DNA from: an uncultured Bacteroidales bacterium
Lineage (GTDB): Bacteria; Bacteroidota; Bacteroidia; Bacteroidales; UBA932
Length of the DNA: 7,064 nt
Assembly (NCBI GenBank): GCA_946415795.1
Contig: CAMKTW010000089.1
Coordinates: 1-7,064, forward strand
Direction of reading: 5' to 3'
Below the pieces are notes generated by a model. That model was not told the DNA's origin and made no database searches. It saw nothing but the letters and a program-made list of their open reading frames with translations. Shown one piece after another: positions 1 through 6,921 of the stretch. Every line of letters starts with the position of its first letter. Position 1 is the first letter of the stretch. The position numbers and the translations under genes are program-made.

Positions 1-607
1 TTGCCGTATCCTCAGCCCTCTGCAGCTCTGAGTCAGGGCCGGTATCTGAGTAGGGGTCGGGGCCGGGGGCATTGCCTGAGCTCTTTGCCAGGCTGCCGGA
101 AGGTGCGGCAGAAGATGCTACATCTTCTGCCGTGAGTTTTGTCAGGTCAACGGGCATAGTCTCTTCGCGGCCTTTATCAGCGGAGTGCAAAGCTTTCACG
201 GCGTGTGCCGTGCCGGCATAGGGTACCACTTCCACTGCTGCTGCGGATATTGCTTCCGCGTCTGGTACTGCCTCGACAACAGGCTCCTTCACAACCGTAA
301 CCTCGTTGTCCTTGAGATTCTCTGCGGTGGAGGAGGAGAGACCGTTGCCCTTGTCGTTCTTATCGGGATTGATGAGCAGCATTACGCCGGCGGCCCCTAT
401 CACCGCCACCGCAGCGGCATATTTGAGCCACGACAGGCCACGGCGTCCGCCGCCTGCCGAGGCCCCGGCCGTATTCCCCACAGCCCCTGCTGCAACCATC
501 TTCTCTTTAAGCTCAGCGAAACTGATTTCCGGCTGGGAAGCGGCTATGTTGCCCGCCTTCTCGCGCAGCAGTCCGCTCCAGTCTTTCTCTATTTTTTTAC
601 TCTTCAT
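1..607 (-). CDS. Putative anti-sigma factor, single-pass membrane protein (partial, C-terminus beyond left edge)
   Basis: This frame is open from an ATG at 605-607 to the window edge, giving 202 codons with no stop, so the gene is truncated by the window and its full length is unknown. Residues 1-57 are charged and presumably cytoplasmic, starting MKSKKIEKDWSGLLREKAGN, which resembles the short N-terminal segment of Bacteroidota anti-sigma proteins. Residues about 60-79 (WLKYAAAVAVIGAAGVMLLI) form one transmembrane helix. The rest is Ala/Ser/Val/Pro-rich, of low complexity, and presumably periplasmic. The start lies inside the end of the ECF sigma gene (11-base overlap), which suggests translational coupling and is the main reason for the anti-sigma call. 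No zinc-binding HxxxCxxC motif is visible, so it is not a classical ZAS protein. It could instead be an envelope protein with a C-terminal beta-barrel or other domain outside the window. The frame is certain; the function is inferred from position and topology. Confidence 0.72.
   Translation of the reverse strand, partial: MKSKKIEKDWSGLLREKAGNIAASQPEISFAELKEKMVAAGAVGNTAGASAGGGRRGLSWLKYAAAVAVIGAAGVMLLINPDKNDKGNGLSSSTAENLKDNEVTVVKEPVVEAVPDAEAISAAAVEVVPYAGTAHAVKALHSADKGREETMPVDLTKLTAEDVASSAAPSGSLAKSSGNAPGPDPYSDTGPDSELQRAEDTA
106..132. repeat. Perfect 12-bp inverted repeat with 3-base loop, inside the anti-sigma gene
   Basis: CGGCAGAAGATG (106-117) and CATCTTCTGCCG (121-132) are exact reverse complements around CTA. 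In the coding (minus) strand the repeat encodes TAEDVASSAA in the periplasmic linker. As RNA it would form a stable hairpin. No T-run follows it in the minus direction, and it sits in an open frame, so it is not a standard terminator. It could be a mRNA stability or pausing element, or chance in a repetitive coding region. Confidence 0.7.
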
Positions 608-1106
608 AGTTCTTAATCATCTCTGCCAGATGGGCCTTTGCCCGGTAGAGCCTCATTGCGGAGGTGCTCTCCCGGATGCCCAGCGTCCTGGCAATTTCAC
701 GATGGGAGAAGCCTTCAAACACAAACATATTCAACACGGTGCGCTCCATATCGGGCAGCTCCAGAATCATATTGTAGAGGTCTTCGTCCCGCACCCCGGC
801 AATCCCGTCGTAAAGTTCGCTGTCGCTGGCGGCCAGTGGCACTGAGGCCAGGTCGCCGGCCTGGTGCATCGGGTCTTTCTTGCGCAGGTACATCAGACAG
901 GTATTGGCCATAATGCGGCTCAGCCACGCCTTCAGGCTCCCCGGACCCCTGTCGCGGAACTTGTTCCAGTTGAGGTAGGCGCTCACAAAACCGTCCTGGA
1001 ACATATCCTGTGCCGTTGCAGGGTCGCACACATAGCGCCTGCATACAGAGAGCAGATATGCCCCGTCTTTTTTATAGGCCTGTTCCAGAGCTTCTATACC
1101 GTCCAT
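597..1106 (-). CDS. ECF-type RNA polymerase sigma factor (sigma-70 family)
   Basis: The product is 169 residues, a normal length for an ECF sigma factor. Sigma region 2 spans about residues 10-76, with AQDMFQDGF matching the core-binding helix (family pattern AEDLxQExF) and LKAWLSRIMANTCLMYLRKK as the -10 recognition part. A poorly conserved acidic linker (about 80-110) leads to sigma region 4 at about 113-165, where LPDMERTVLNMFVFEGFSHREIARTLGI and the following residues form the helix-turn-helix for -35 recognition. I chose the ATG at 1106. A TTG at 1130 would add eight residues (MHLLVGFV) that precede the usual ECF start and overlap likely promoter DNA. The downstream membrane protein gene overlaps its stop codon and is the probable anti-sigma partner. 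The gene is divergent from the HAMP/trkH cluster. The sigma family is clear; the regulon cannot be told from sequence. Confidence 0.93.
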   Translation of the reverse strand: MDGIEALEQAYKKDGAYLLSVCRRYVCDPATAQDMFQDGFVSAYLNWNKFRDRGPGSLKAWLSRIMANTCLMYLRKKDPMHQAGDLASVPLAASDSELYDGIAGVRDEDLYNMILELPDMERTVLNMFVFEGFSHREIARTLGIRESTSAMRLYRAKAHLAEMIKNYEE

Positions 1107-1172
1107 AACAAATCCGACTAATAAATGCAAAAGTGGGCAAATTCTTACATTATTTTGTGTAATTTTGCGTTT
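1107..1172. promoter_or_regulatory. Divergent intergenic promoter region
   Basis: These 66 AT-rich bases separate the leftward sigma factor gene from the rightward HAMP/trkH cluster and must hold the promoters of both unless transcripts start inside a gene. On the minus strand a TTTG (1141-1138) lies 21 bases before CGGATTTG (1116-1109), a weak match to the Bacteroidota -33/-7 pattern that lacks the TA of the -7 box. On the plus strand two TTTTG pentamers sit ten bases apart (1153-1157 and 1163-1167). An inverted pair GCAAAA (1127-1132) and TTTTGC (1163-1168) spans most of the gap. The region is a candidate site for autoregulation by the ECF sigma factor, though no operator can be defined from one sequence. 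Confidence 0.5.
1160..1167 (+). promoter_or_regulatory. Bacteroidota-type -7 promoter element (TAATTTTG)
   Basis: TAATTTTG is an exact match to the TAnnTTTG -7 consensus of the Bacteroidota housekeeping sigma factor. It ends five bases before the ATG at 1173, so a transcript starting at the usual distance would have almost no leader. No TTTG is found 19-21 bases upstream, so the -33 half is missing or diverged. The match is short and in AT-rich DNA, so chance is possible. Confidence 0.35.
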
Positions 1173-2018
1173 ATGAAGAGAAAAAAATCGGATAAACGGG
1201 GCGTGATAAGCATCAAGCGCAAGGTAGGGGCCGGGTTTACCGTGCTCGCCTTCATCCTGTTCTTCTCCAGTATAGTATCCCTTTTTGAATATACCAGGAT
1301 GAACCGCGTCTTCACCCAGCAGATTGAGGAGAACGTAAACAGCGTCAACATAGCCCGCGAACTCATCATCCTTACGGAAGACTATAATCTCGGAGTGCTG
1401 GATGCAATGAGCGAGCCCGACTTTGACGGAGGTTTTGTGACCAGCGGCCCCGCCAGCTCCACAAACGCGGATTTTATCAGGGGGTTTGAACAGACTATGG
1501 AGGATATGCGCCGCTCGTTTACCCAGATGACCACGTTCAAGGAGAAAAACTATGCCGACAGCGTGCTGCTGGCCTATACCGCGTATATGCAGGTGCTCCG
1601 GGAGTCTCGCGACCTGGATGCCGGCAATGCAGACTTCCTGGCCCGCCAGGACTGGTACTTTGACCGTCTGCAGCCTTTCTATATGAAGTTGCGCTACTAT
1701 ATCCGCTGCCTGACCAACGCCAGCCAGCAGGCTTTGCTTGAGAATTCCCAGCGGGTAGATGAGACCTTCTACCGCAGCATCACCCCCGCGATAGCTTCTG
1801 TGGTGGTCGGGCTGCTGGTGGTGATTCTCTTCAACTATTTCATCAACTTCTATCTGATCAACCCACTCATAAAGATTAACAAAGGAATCCAGAGCTATCG
1901 TAATTTCCGCAAGGATTACACGGTGTCAGTGGACAATAACGGCGACGAACTGGACCAGTTGAACGGCAATGTGCGCGACATCATCGAAGACCACAAGTCG
2001 GTTCACAGGCAGTCCTAA
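1173..2018 (+). CDS. Two-transmembrane sensor-like protein with HAMP domain and no output domain
   Basis: The product is 281 residues. A basic N-terminus (MKRKKSDKRG) leads to a first transmembrane helix at about 19-39. A mostly helical extracytoplasmic domain of about 160 residues follows (40-203), compatible with a four-helix-bundle sensor as in chemoreceptors and histidine kinases. A second transmembrane helix lies at about 204-228. The C-terminus is HAMP-like: the family proline in INPLIKINKGI (229-239), then a connector, then the DEL signature in GDELDQLNGNVRDIIEDHK (257-275). The protein stops six residues later, so no kinase, cyclase or methyl-accepting domain is present. I chose the ATG at 1173; an in-frame ATG at 1125 would add 16 residues and read through the promoter-like TAATTTTG. 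trkH starts six bases after the stop. It may pass a signal to a partner, possibly TrkH, through the HAMP helices. The domain layout is well supported, the function unknown. Confidence 0.8.
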   Translation: MKRKKSDKRGVISIKRKVGAGFTVLAFILFFSSIVSLFEYTRMNRVFTQQIEENVNSVNIARELIILTEDYNLGVLDAMSEPDFDGGFVTSGPASSTNADFIRGFEQTMEDMRRSFTQMTTFKEKNYADSVLLAYTAYMQVLRESRDLDAGNADFLARQDWYFDRLQPFYMKLRYYIRCLTNASQQALLENSQRVDETFYRSITPAIASVVVGLLVVILFNYFINFYLINPLIKINKGIQSYRNFRKDYTVSVDNNGDELDQLNGNVRDIIEDHKSVHRQS

Positions 2019-2022
2019 GGAG
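2017..2022 (+). promoter_or_regulatory. Shine-Dalgarno-like AAGGAG before trkH
   Basis: AAGGAG overlaps the stop codon of the HAMP protein and ends two bases before the trkH ATG. This is a good anti-SD match but closer to the start than the usual 5-9 bases, and Bacteroidota initiate mostly without SD pairing. It may help re-initiation by ribosomes ending the upstream gene, or be chance. Confidence 0.3.
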
Positions 2023-2024
2023 TA

Positions 2025-3467
2025 ATGAATTTCAGGGCCATAACAAAAAATATCGGCCTGGCGTTGCTTGTCGATGCCGGGTTTATGTTCCTGTCTGTAA
2101 TCGTATCTGCCATCTACGGTTTTGATTCTTCTTTCTCCCCCCTGCTCATCAGCGGTATGCTTACACTTCTGGTGGGCATCCTGCCCATCCTTTTTGTAAA
2201 GCGGCAGGACCGCATCACCACGCGCGAAGGGTTTTTTATCCTGTTTTTTGCCTGGATGCTCTCGTGTATATTCGGTCTGCTGCCATATGCGCTGTGGGGC
2301 GGACCGTTCTCTTTGGAGAATGCCTGGTTTGAGAGCGTTTCGGGTTTTACCGCCACGGGCGCGACAATCCTGAGCGACATAGAGTCGCTGCCGCACGGGC
2401 TGCTTTTCTGGCGCTCCGCCACCCACTTCATCGGCGGCTTGGGAGTGGTCGTGTTCATTATGATGATTCTCCCTTCTTCCGGCACCGTCAAGCTCAAGAT
2501 GCGCCGCATCGAGGTGTCCGACATATCTGCAGGGGATTACAACTTCCATTCCAACAAGATTGTACGCATCGTGCTCACCGTCTATATTTCGATGATGGTG
2601 CTCAGTACGCTGCTCTTCTTACTGACGGGGATGTCGCTCTTCGATGCGGTGACCCACTCATTCAGCATTGTGGCAACAGGCGGCTTCAGCCCAAAGAACA
2701 CCTCCATAGGTGCATTCGGGTCACACTGGATTGAACTTATCGCGGTGGTGTTTATGCTGCTCAGTTCTCTCCACTACGGCTTGATTTACTCCTCAGTGGC
2801 CGGTCGCAACCTGAATCTGTTCCGCAACCCTGTAACAAGGTTTTTCTTTGCGACTATAGGGATCGGCACCGTGATGGTGTTCGTGTCGCTGATGATATCA
2901 GGCCTTTATACAAACCCGCTGGAAGCGGCCTGGCAGGCTTTCTTCAACGTGGTTTCCATTGGGACATCCACAGGTCTTGCAACGGTTGACACATCAGTCT
3001 GGCCGCCGTTCTGCATACTTATCCTTCTGTATTTCTCCGTGCAGTGCGGTTGCTCCGGCTCGACGACCGGTGGTATGAAGGCCGACCGCATCTGGGTGCT
3101 GACCCGTGCGGTAAAGGCGCAGCTGGTACGTACAATCCATCCGAACGCCGTCATCAAGGTGCGTTCCGGCAACAATGTGATAGATTCGGAGCAGGTGAGT
3201 TCCATTGCTATGTATGCCATATTGTATCTGGCAATCCTGTTCGCGGGAGCTGTGGTCTATGCTGCCTGCGGTATGGAACTGATCGACGCCTTTACCGGTT
3301 CCTGCGCAATGGTGGGGAACATCGGTCCGGCTTTTGGCAGCATCGGCTCGATGGGCAATTACGGTGCGGTCCCGGCACTTGCCAAGATAATTATGGGTCT
3401 GGAGATGATTGTGGGCCGTCTGAGTCTCTACGCCGCCTTCAGTTTATTTGCAATGAAGAAGGTTTGA
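2025..3467 (+). CDS. trkH: TrkH-family potassium uptake protein, inner-membrane subunit
   Basis: The product is 480 residues, the normal TrkH length, and very hydrophobic. It would carry K+ across the inner membrane as a homodimer, gated in known systems by a cytosolic nucleotide-binding TrkA/KtrA ring. All four selectivity-filter loops are visible: SGFTATGATIL (106-115), FSIVATGGFSP (213-223), SIGTSTGLAT (311-320) and MVGNIGPAFG (429-438), each keeping the filter glycine. The intramembrane-loop signature of repeat 3 appears as QCGCSGSTTGGMKADR (340-355), and the basic stretch after it (about 356-380) is the region that contacts TrkA in known systems. The C-terminal signature reads GRLS (464-467) where many homologues have GRLE. 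The gene follows the HAMP protein by six bases and precedes the helicase by three. No trkA is in the window. KtrB is the alternative name for the same fold; the length and the two extra N-terminal helices favour TrkH. Confidence 0.95.
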   Translation: MNFRAITKNIGLALLVDAGFMFLSVIVSAIYGFDSSFSPLLISGMLTLLVGILPILFVKRQDRITTREGFFILFFAWMLSCIFGLLPYALWGGPFSLENAWFESVSGFTATGATILSDIESLPHGLLFWRSATHFIGGLGVVVFIMMILPSSGTVKLKMRRIEVSDISAGDYNFHSNKIVRIVLTVYISMMVLSTLLFLLTGMSLFDAVTHSFSIVATGGFSPKNTSIGAFGSHWIELIAVVFMLLSSLHYGLIYSSVAGRNLNLFRNPVTRFFFATIGIGTVMVFVSLMISGLYTNPLEAAWQAFFNVVSIGTSTGLATVDTSVWPPFCILILLYFSVQCGCSGSTTGGMKADRIWVLTRAVKAQLVRTIHPNAVIKVRSGNNVIDSEQVSSIAMYAILYLAILFAGAVVYAACGMELIDAFTGSCAMVGNIGPAFGSIGSMGNYGAVPALAKIIMGLEMIVGRLSLYAAFSLFAMKKV

Positions 3468-3470
3468 GTT

Positions 3471-4889
3471 ATGTCCGGAGATAGTTTCTTTCAGGCGGTG
3501 CTGGGCAACCTGCCGTTCCAGCCGACTGCCGACCAGGCTCGCCTGTTTGAATCGCTGGAGACCTTTGGCGGGGACAGGGCATCCGACATAATGGTGGTTG
3601 CGGGGTACGCCGGCACCGGCAAGACCAGCGCAGTCGCCGCCTTTGTGAAAACTCTCAGCCAGTATCATTACAAATTTGTTTTGCTGGCACCTACCGGCCG
3701 GGCCGCAAAGGTCCTCTCCGGTTTCACCGGGATGCCCGCATTCACCATACACAAGCATATCTACCGCCAGAAGTCTGTCAGCGGCGGGTTTGGCAAGTTT
3801 ACCCTGGATATGAACCGCAGCCGCAATACTTTTTACATTATTGACGAGGCGTCTCTGATAACCATCGGCGGCGACGGCGGCGGGAATGTATTTGGCAGCG
3901 GCGACCTGCTGCAGGATCTTGTGGATTTTGTGCGCAGCGCCCCCGGCAACAAAATGGTTTTTGTGGGGGATCGCGGCCAGCTCCCGCCGGTCGGTATGGA
4001 TGCCAGCCCGGCGCTGGATATCGACTTTATGCAGAGCGCGTTCGGGCCGGTCCACAGTGCCGACCTGTCGGAGGTGCTGCGGCAGGCGCAGCAGTCCGGC
4101 ATACTGCACAACGCCACGCTGCTCCGTAAGATGGAATCTGAAGGAAATATCGCTTTTCCGCTGCTTGAACTGGAGGGGTTCGACGATATAGTCCGCATCG
4201 GCGGCGGAGAACTGGTAGAGAGTATGGGCGACGCCATAGGGCGCTATGGCCTGGACGGCGTGGTCGTGCTCACCCGCAGCAACAAGCGGGCCAACCGCTA
4301 CAATATGGGGATCCGCTCACAGGTGCTCTACCGTGAGGAGCAGCTGACCCGCAGCGACAAACTGATGGTGGTAAAGAACTGCTACCAGTTCCTGGAGAGG
4401 CTGGACGACGAGGATTTCTTCATTGCCAACGGCGATATGGCCCGTCTGGTCAAGGTCAGCAGATATGAGGAGCGCTACGGGCTCCATTTTGCCCAGGCGA
4501 CGCTAGCCTTCCCCGACTACGACAATCTGGAGATAACCGCAAAGATAATCCTGGATACCCTCACCAGCGAGTCTGCGGCACTCACCGCGGCGCAGCAGCA
4601 GGCCCTTTTTGACGGTGTCTGGGCAGATTACGACGATATCACCTCCAAAAAGAAACGCTACGAGGCGGTGCGGGAAGATAAATATTTCAACGCTTTGCAG
4701 ATAAAGTACGCCACAGCCATTACCTGCCACAAATCGCAGGGCGGGGGATGGCCCTGCGTCTATATAGACAACCCATTCTGGGGTGAAGAAGTCACCCTGG
4801 ATGACATAAAATGGCTATATACTGCCATAACCCGTTCCAGTGAAAAGGTTTTTTTAGTAAATTTCCCCGATAATTGTTTTAAGAGATAG
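3471..4889 (+). CDS. RecD-like superfamily 1 DNA helicase (AAA family ATPase)
   Basis: The product is 472 residues, probably a cytosolic ATP-dependent 5'-3' DNA helicase. Motifs run in SF1B order: Walker A GYAGTGKT (45-52); motif Ia LLAPTGRAAK (71-80); Walker B/motif II IIDEAS (123-128); motif III GDRGQLPPVG (166-175); arginine motif around EVLRQ (201-205); NGD (320-322) in the second RecA-like domain; motif V/VI TCHKSQGGGWP (418-428) and WLYTAITRS (448-456). The Gly-rich GGDGGGNVFGSGDLLQDL (133-150) between motifs II and III belongs to the stand-alone Bacteroidota form of this helicase as I remember it. There is no RecBCD-type N-terminal domain, so this is not the exonuclease V alpha subunit proper, although it is often annotated as one. 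It begins three bases after the trkH stop. The exact role (repair, recombination or replication restart) cannot be read from sequence. Confidence 0.92.
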   Translation: MSGDSFFQAVLGNLPFQPTADQARLFESLETFGGDRASDIMVVAGYAGTGKTSAVAAFVKTLSQYHYKFVLLAPTGRAAKVLSGFTGMPAFTIHKHIYRQKSVSGGFGKFTLDMNRSRNTFYIIDEASLITIGGDGGGNVFGSGDLLQDLVDFVRSAPGNKMVFVGDRGQLPPVGMDASPALDIDFMQSAFGPVHSADLSEVLRQAQQSGILHNATLLRKMESEGNIAFPLLELEGFDDIVRIGGGELVESMGDAIGRYGLDGVVVLTRSNKRANRYNMGIRSQVLYREEQLTRSDKLMVVKNCYQFLERLDDEDFFIANGDMARLVKVSRYEERYGLHFAQATLAFPDYDNLEITAKIILDTLTSESAALTAAQQQALFDGVWADYDDITSKKKRYEAVREDKYFNALQIKYATAITCHKSQGGGWPCVYIDNPFWGEEVTLDDIKWLYTAITRSSEKVFLVNFPDNCFKR

Positions 4890-4896
4890 TTACCCT

Positions 4897-6903
4897 ATGA
4901 AAAGGCTTTCAGTTTTCTTCCTGATTCTGGCTTTTGCCGTGTTGACGGTCAATGCGCAGGATAAGATTCCCCTCACAGAAGAACAACTCATTACGGGCAG
5001 GATTCCCGACGGAATAATCAATGTCCGCACAGGCTCTGCAGCGCCCTCAGAAATCGTGCAGATACCGGAGCTGGTAAAGGGGTGGGAGAATCCTGTATAT
5101 TCCCCTGACCGTCGCCACATCGCATACACCCTGGAGGGTGACCTCTATACTATGGATGTGGCTTCCAAGAAGATACACCGTCACACCTATGACGGCAGCC
5201 AGGTGGTGGGCAACGGACGTGCATCGTGGGTCTATTATGAAGAGATATTCGGCAGGAGGAGCAACTACCGCGCATTCTGGTGGAGCCCGGACAGCAAGGT
5301 GCTGGCCTTTTACCGGTTTGACGACTCCAATGTCCCGGAATTCCCCATTTTTGACGCCGCCGGCCAGCACGGCAGTCTGCGTCTGACCCGCTATCCGATG
5401 GCCGGGGACCCCAATCCCGAGGTGAAGCTGGGGTTTGTAAGCGTCAACGGTGACACCGTGGTCTGGGCAGATTTCAACCCGGAGCGCGACCAGTACCTTG
5501 GCACACCCTTCTGGGACCATAAGGGGAAGCGGCTTCTGGTTCCCTGGATGGACCGCTCCCAGGACGATATGATAATATACAGCGTGGATCCCCTCTATGG
5601 GCAGAAAAAGCAGATATACAGTGAGCATCAGGATTCGTGGGTAGAGTGGCCGGGCACTGTTTTATGTAACTCCAAAGGGCTCTATATGGTGCGCGATAAA
5701 GACCAGTGGCAGCGCATCTGCTTTCTCTCTTACGACGGCAAAACCTTCCGTTATGCAGACGACCGTAAGAACTACTGGGGCGTCAGGCTGGTTTTCCTGA
5801 ACGAGAAATTCCTCTTTTTCACCGCCCGGGGCGCGGAATCGACGCTGCGCAACGACATTTACCGCATCAATCTTTCCAGCGGTGCCGTGGAGAGGATATC
5901 CTTCGGCGACTACGATTTCACCAACGTGAGAGTGGAGAAGGACGGCCGCTTTGTGTATGCCACCCTCTCCAACTGCCACACCCCGCCTAAGGATGTGGAG
6001 ATTGAGCTGCACAAGCTGCGTCCGGTCAAGGACCGCAACGTGGATGTGCTCTTCGACAGCAAAGGGCGGCTTTACGACCATTTCAAGATTGCCGAGAGGG
6101 AGATAGTTTACGTGACGCTGCGCGACGGCAGCAAGATACCCGCCTCTGTAATCTGGCCTGTGGATATGGACCGCTCCGGCAAGACCAGGTATCCGGTCAA
6201 GGTGGATATCTATGGCGGCCCGGGCAGCCAGCAGGTGTATGACCGTTATGCCCCGGTGGATTTTGACTCTCAATGGTGGGCAAACCACGGAGTCGTGCAG
6301 GTGCGGCTCGATACCCGTTCGGCCGGCCATCTTGGCCGTTACGGTGAAAATACCGTATATCTCAAGCTCGGCGTACCTGAACTGGAAGATTTGACAGACG
6401 GTATCAAATACTTTACAAACCTCTCTTACATAGATGCCAGGAAGGTGGGTGTAGAAGGGTATTCCTATGGCGGCACTATGGCTCTGCTTGCGGCCGCCGA
6501 GGCCAACGATTACTTCCAGTATGCCATTGCCAGCGGCGGTGTGTATGACTGGCAGCTATATGACAGTAACTATACGGAGCGCTATATGGAGCGCCCTGAG
6601 GATAACCCGGCCGGGTATGAGGCCTCTGCCGTGGTCAACAGGCTGGGCAAATACCGCGGCGACAAAACCAATATGGTGCGCATCACCCACGGTACGGCAG
6701 ACGACAATGTCCACTTGCAGAATACCCTGCAGGTGGTGGACCGCCTGCAGCGGGACGGAAAGGATTTTGAACTGATGCTCTATCCCGGAGGTATGCACGG
6801 CTACCGCGGCGACCAGCAGTGGCACTTCAATATGCAGAATATGCGTTTCTGGTACCGCTACCTGCTGGAGCAGGATATGCCAGATGTTTTAAGGAATAAA
6901 TAA
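4897..6903 (+). CDS. dpp4: Dipeptidyl peptidase IV (S9B prolyl oligopeptidase family), secreted
   Basis: The product is 668 residues and would release Xaa-Pro or Xaa-Ala dipeptides from peptide N-termini in the periplasm or outside the cell. A signal peptide (MKRLSVFFLILAFAVLTVNA) is probably cleaved before Q21. Residues about 60-390 form the beta-propeller, with WVYYEEIF (111-118) supplying the paired glutamates (E115, E116) that bind the substrate N-terminus. The C-terminal alpha/beta-hydrolase domain has oxyanion Tyr439 (IYGGPGSQ), nucleophile Ser523 in GYSYGG, Asp602 and substrate-binding Asn604 in GTADDNVH, and His634 in GMHG. Tyr555 and Tyr559 in YDSNYTERYM match the proline S1 pocket of human DPP4. 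All catalytic residues are present, so the enzyme should be active. It is somewhat shorter than the usual 720-740 residues. The gene starts seven bases after the helicase stop. A prolyl tripeptidyl peptidase is the nearest alternative; the glutamate pair and the pocket favour DPP IV. Confidence 0.95.
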   Translation: MKRLSVFFLILAFAVLTVNAQDKIPLTEEQLITGRIPDGIINVRTGSAAPSEIVQIPELVKGWENPVYSPDRRHIAYTLEGDLYTMDVASKKIHRHTYDGSQVVGNGRASWVYYEEIFGRRSNYRAFWWSPDSKVLAFYRFDDSNVPEFPIFDAAGQHGSLRLTRYPMAGDPNPEVKLGFVSVNGDTVVWADFNPERDQYLGTPFWDHKGKRLLVPWMDRSQDDMIIYSVDPLYGQKKQIYSEHQDSWVEWPGTVLCNSKGLYMVRDKDQWQRICFLSYDGKTFRYADDRKNYWGVRLVFLNEKFLFFTARGAESTLRNDIYRINLSSGAVERISFGDYDFTNVRVEKDGRFVYATLSNCHTPPKDVEIELHKLRPVKDRNVDVLFDSKGRLYDHFKIAEREIVYVTLRDGSKIPASVIWPVDMDRSGKTRYPVKVDIYGGPGSQQVYDRYAPVDFDSQWWANHGVVQVRLDTRSAGHLGRYGENTVYLKLGVPELEDLTDGIKYFTNLSYIDARKVGVEGYSYGGTMALLAAAEANDYFQYAIASGGVYDWQLYDSNYTERYMERPEDNPAGYEASAVVNRLGKYRGDKTNMVRITHGTADDNVHLQNTLQVVDRLQRDGKDFELMLYPGGMHGYRGDQQWHFNMQNMRFWYRYLLEQDMPDVLRNK

Positions 6904-6921
6904 TCATTTAATACCAATATT

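Noticed and set aside
185..845. Two overlapping plus-strand open frames (185-616 and 306-845) opposite the sigma and anti-sigma genes
   Set aside because: They are antisense to well-supported genes, their products are Pro/Ala/Cys-rich with no recognisable domain, and they arise from GC-rich codons on the other strand.
1107..1130. TTG start at 1130 for the sigma factor
   Set aside because: The ATG at 1106 gives the usual ECF N-terminus; the TTG form only adds eight hydrophobic residues from promoter DNA.
1125..1172. N-terminal extension of the HAMP protein from an ATG at 1125
   Set aside because: The extension reads through the TAATTTTG element and the short divergent gap, and the MKRKK start at 1173 gives a normal basic lead before the first membrane helix.
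1926..2549. Minus-strand open frame of 207 codons opposite the HAMP and trkH genes
   Set aside because: It is antisense to trkH filter-loop coding sequence, and its product is a His/Gln/Arg-rich shadow with no family resemblance.
3444..4109. Minus-strand open frame of 221 codons opposite the helicase
   Set aside because: It runs antisense to the Walker A, B and III motifs of a clear helicase gene and its own product shows no domain.
4849..4855. Run of seven T near the end of the helicase gene as a possible terminator
   Set aside because: It lies inside the coding frame, no GC-rich hairpin precedes it, and the next gene follows seven bases after the stop.
5047..6330. Two long minus-strand open frames (5047-5628, 5662-6330) opposite the peptidase gene
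   Set aside because: They are shadows of a complete DPP IV gene; the products lack motifs and have no plausible start context.
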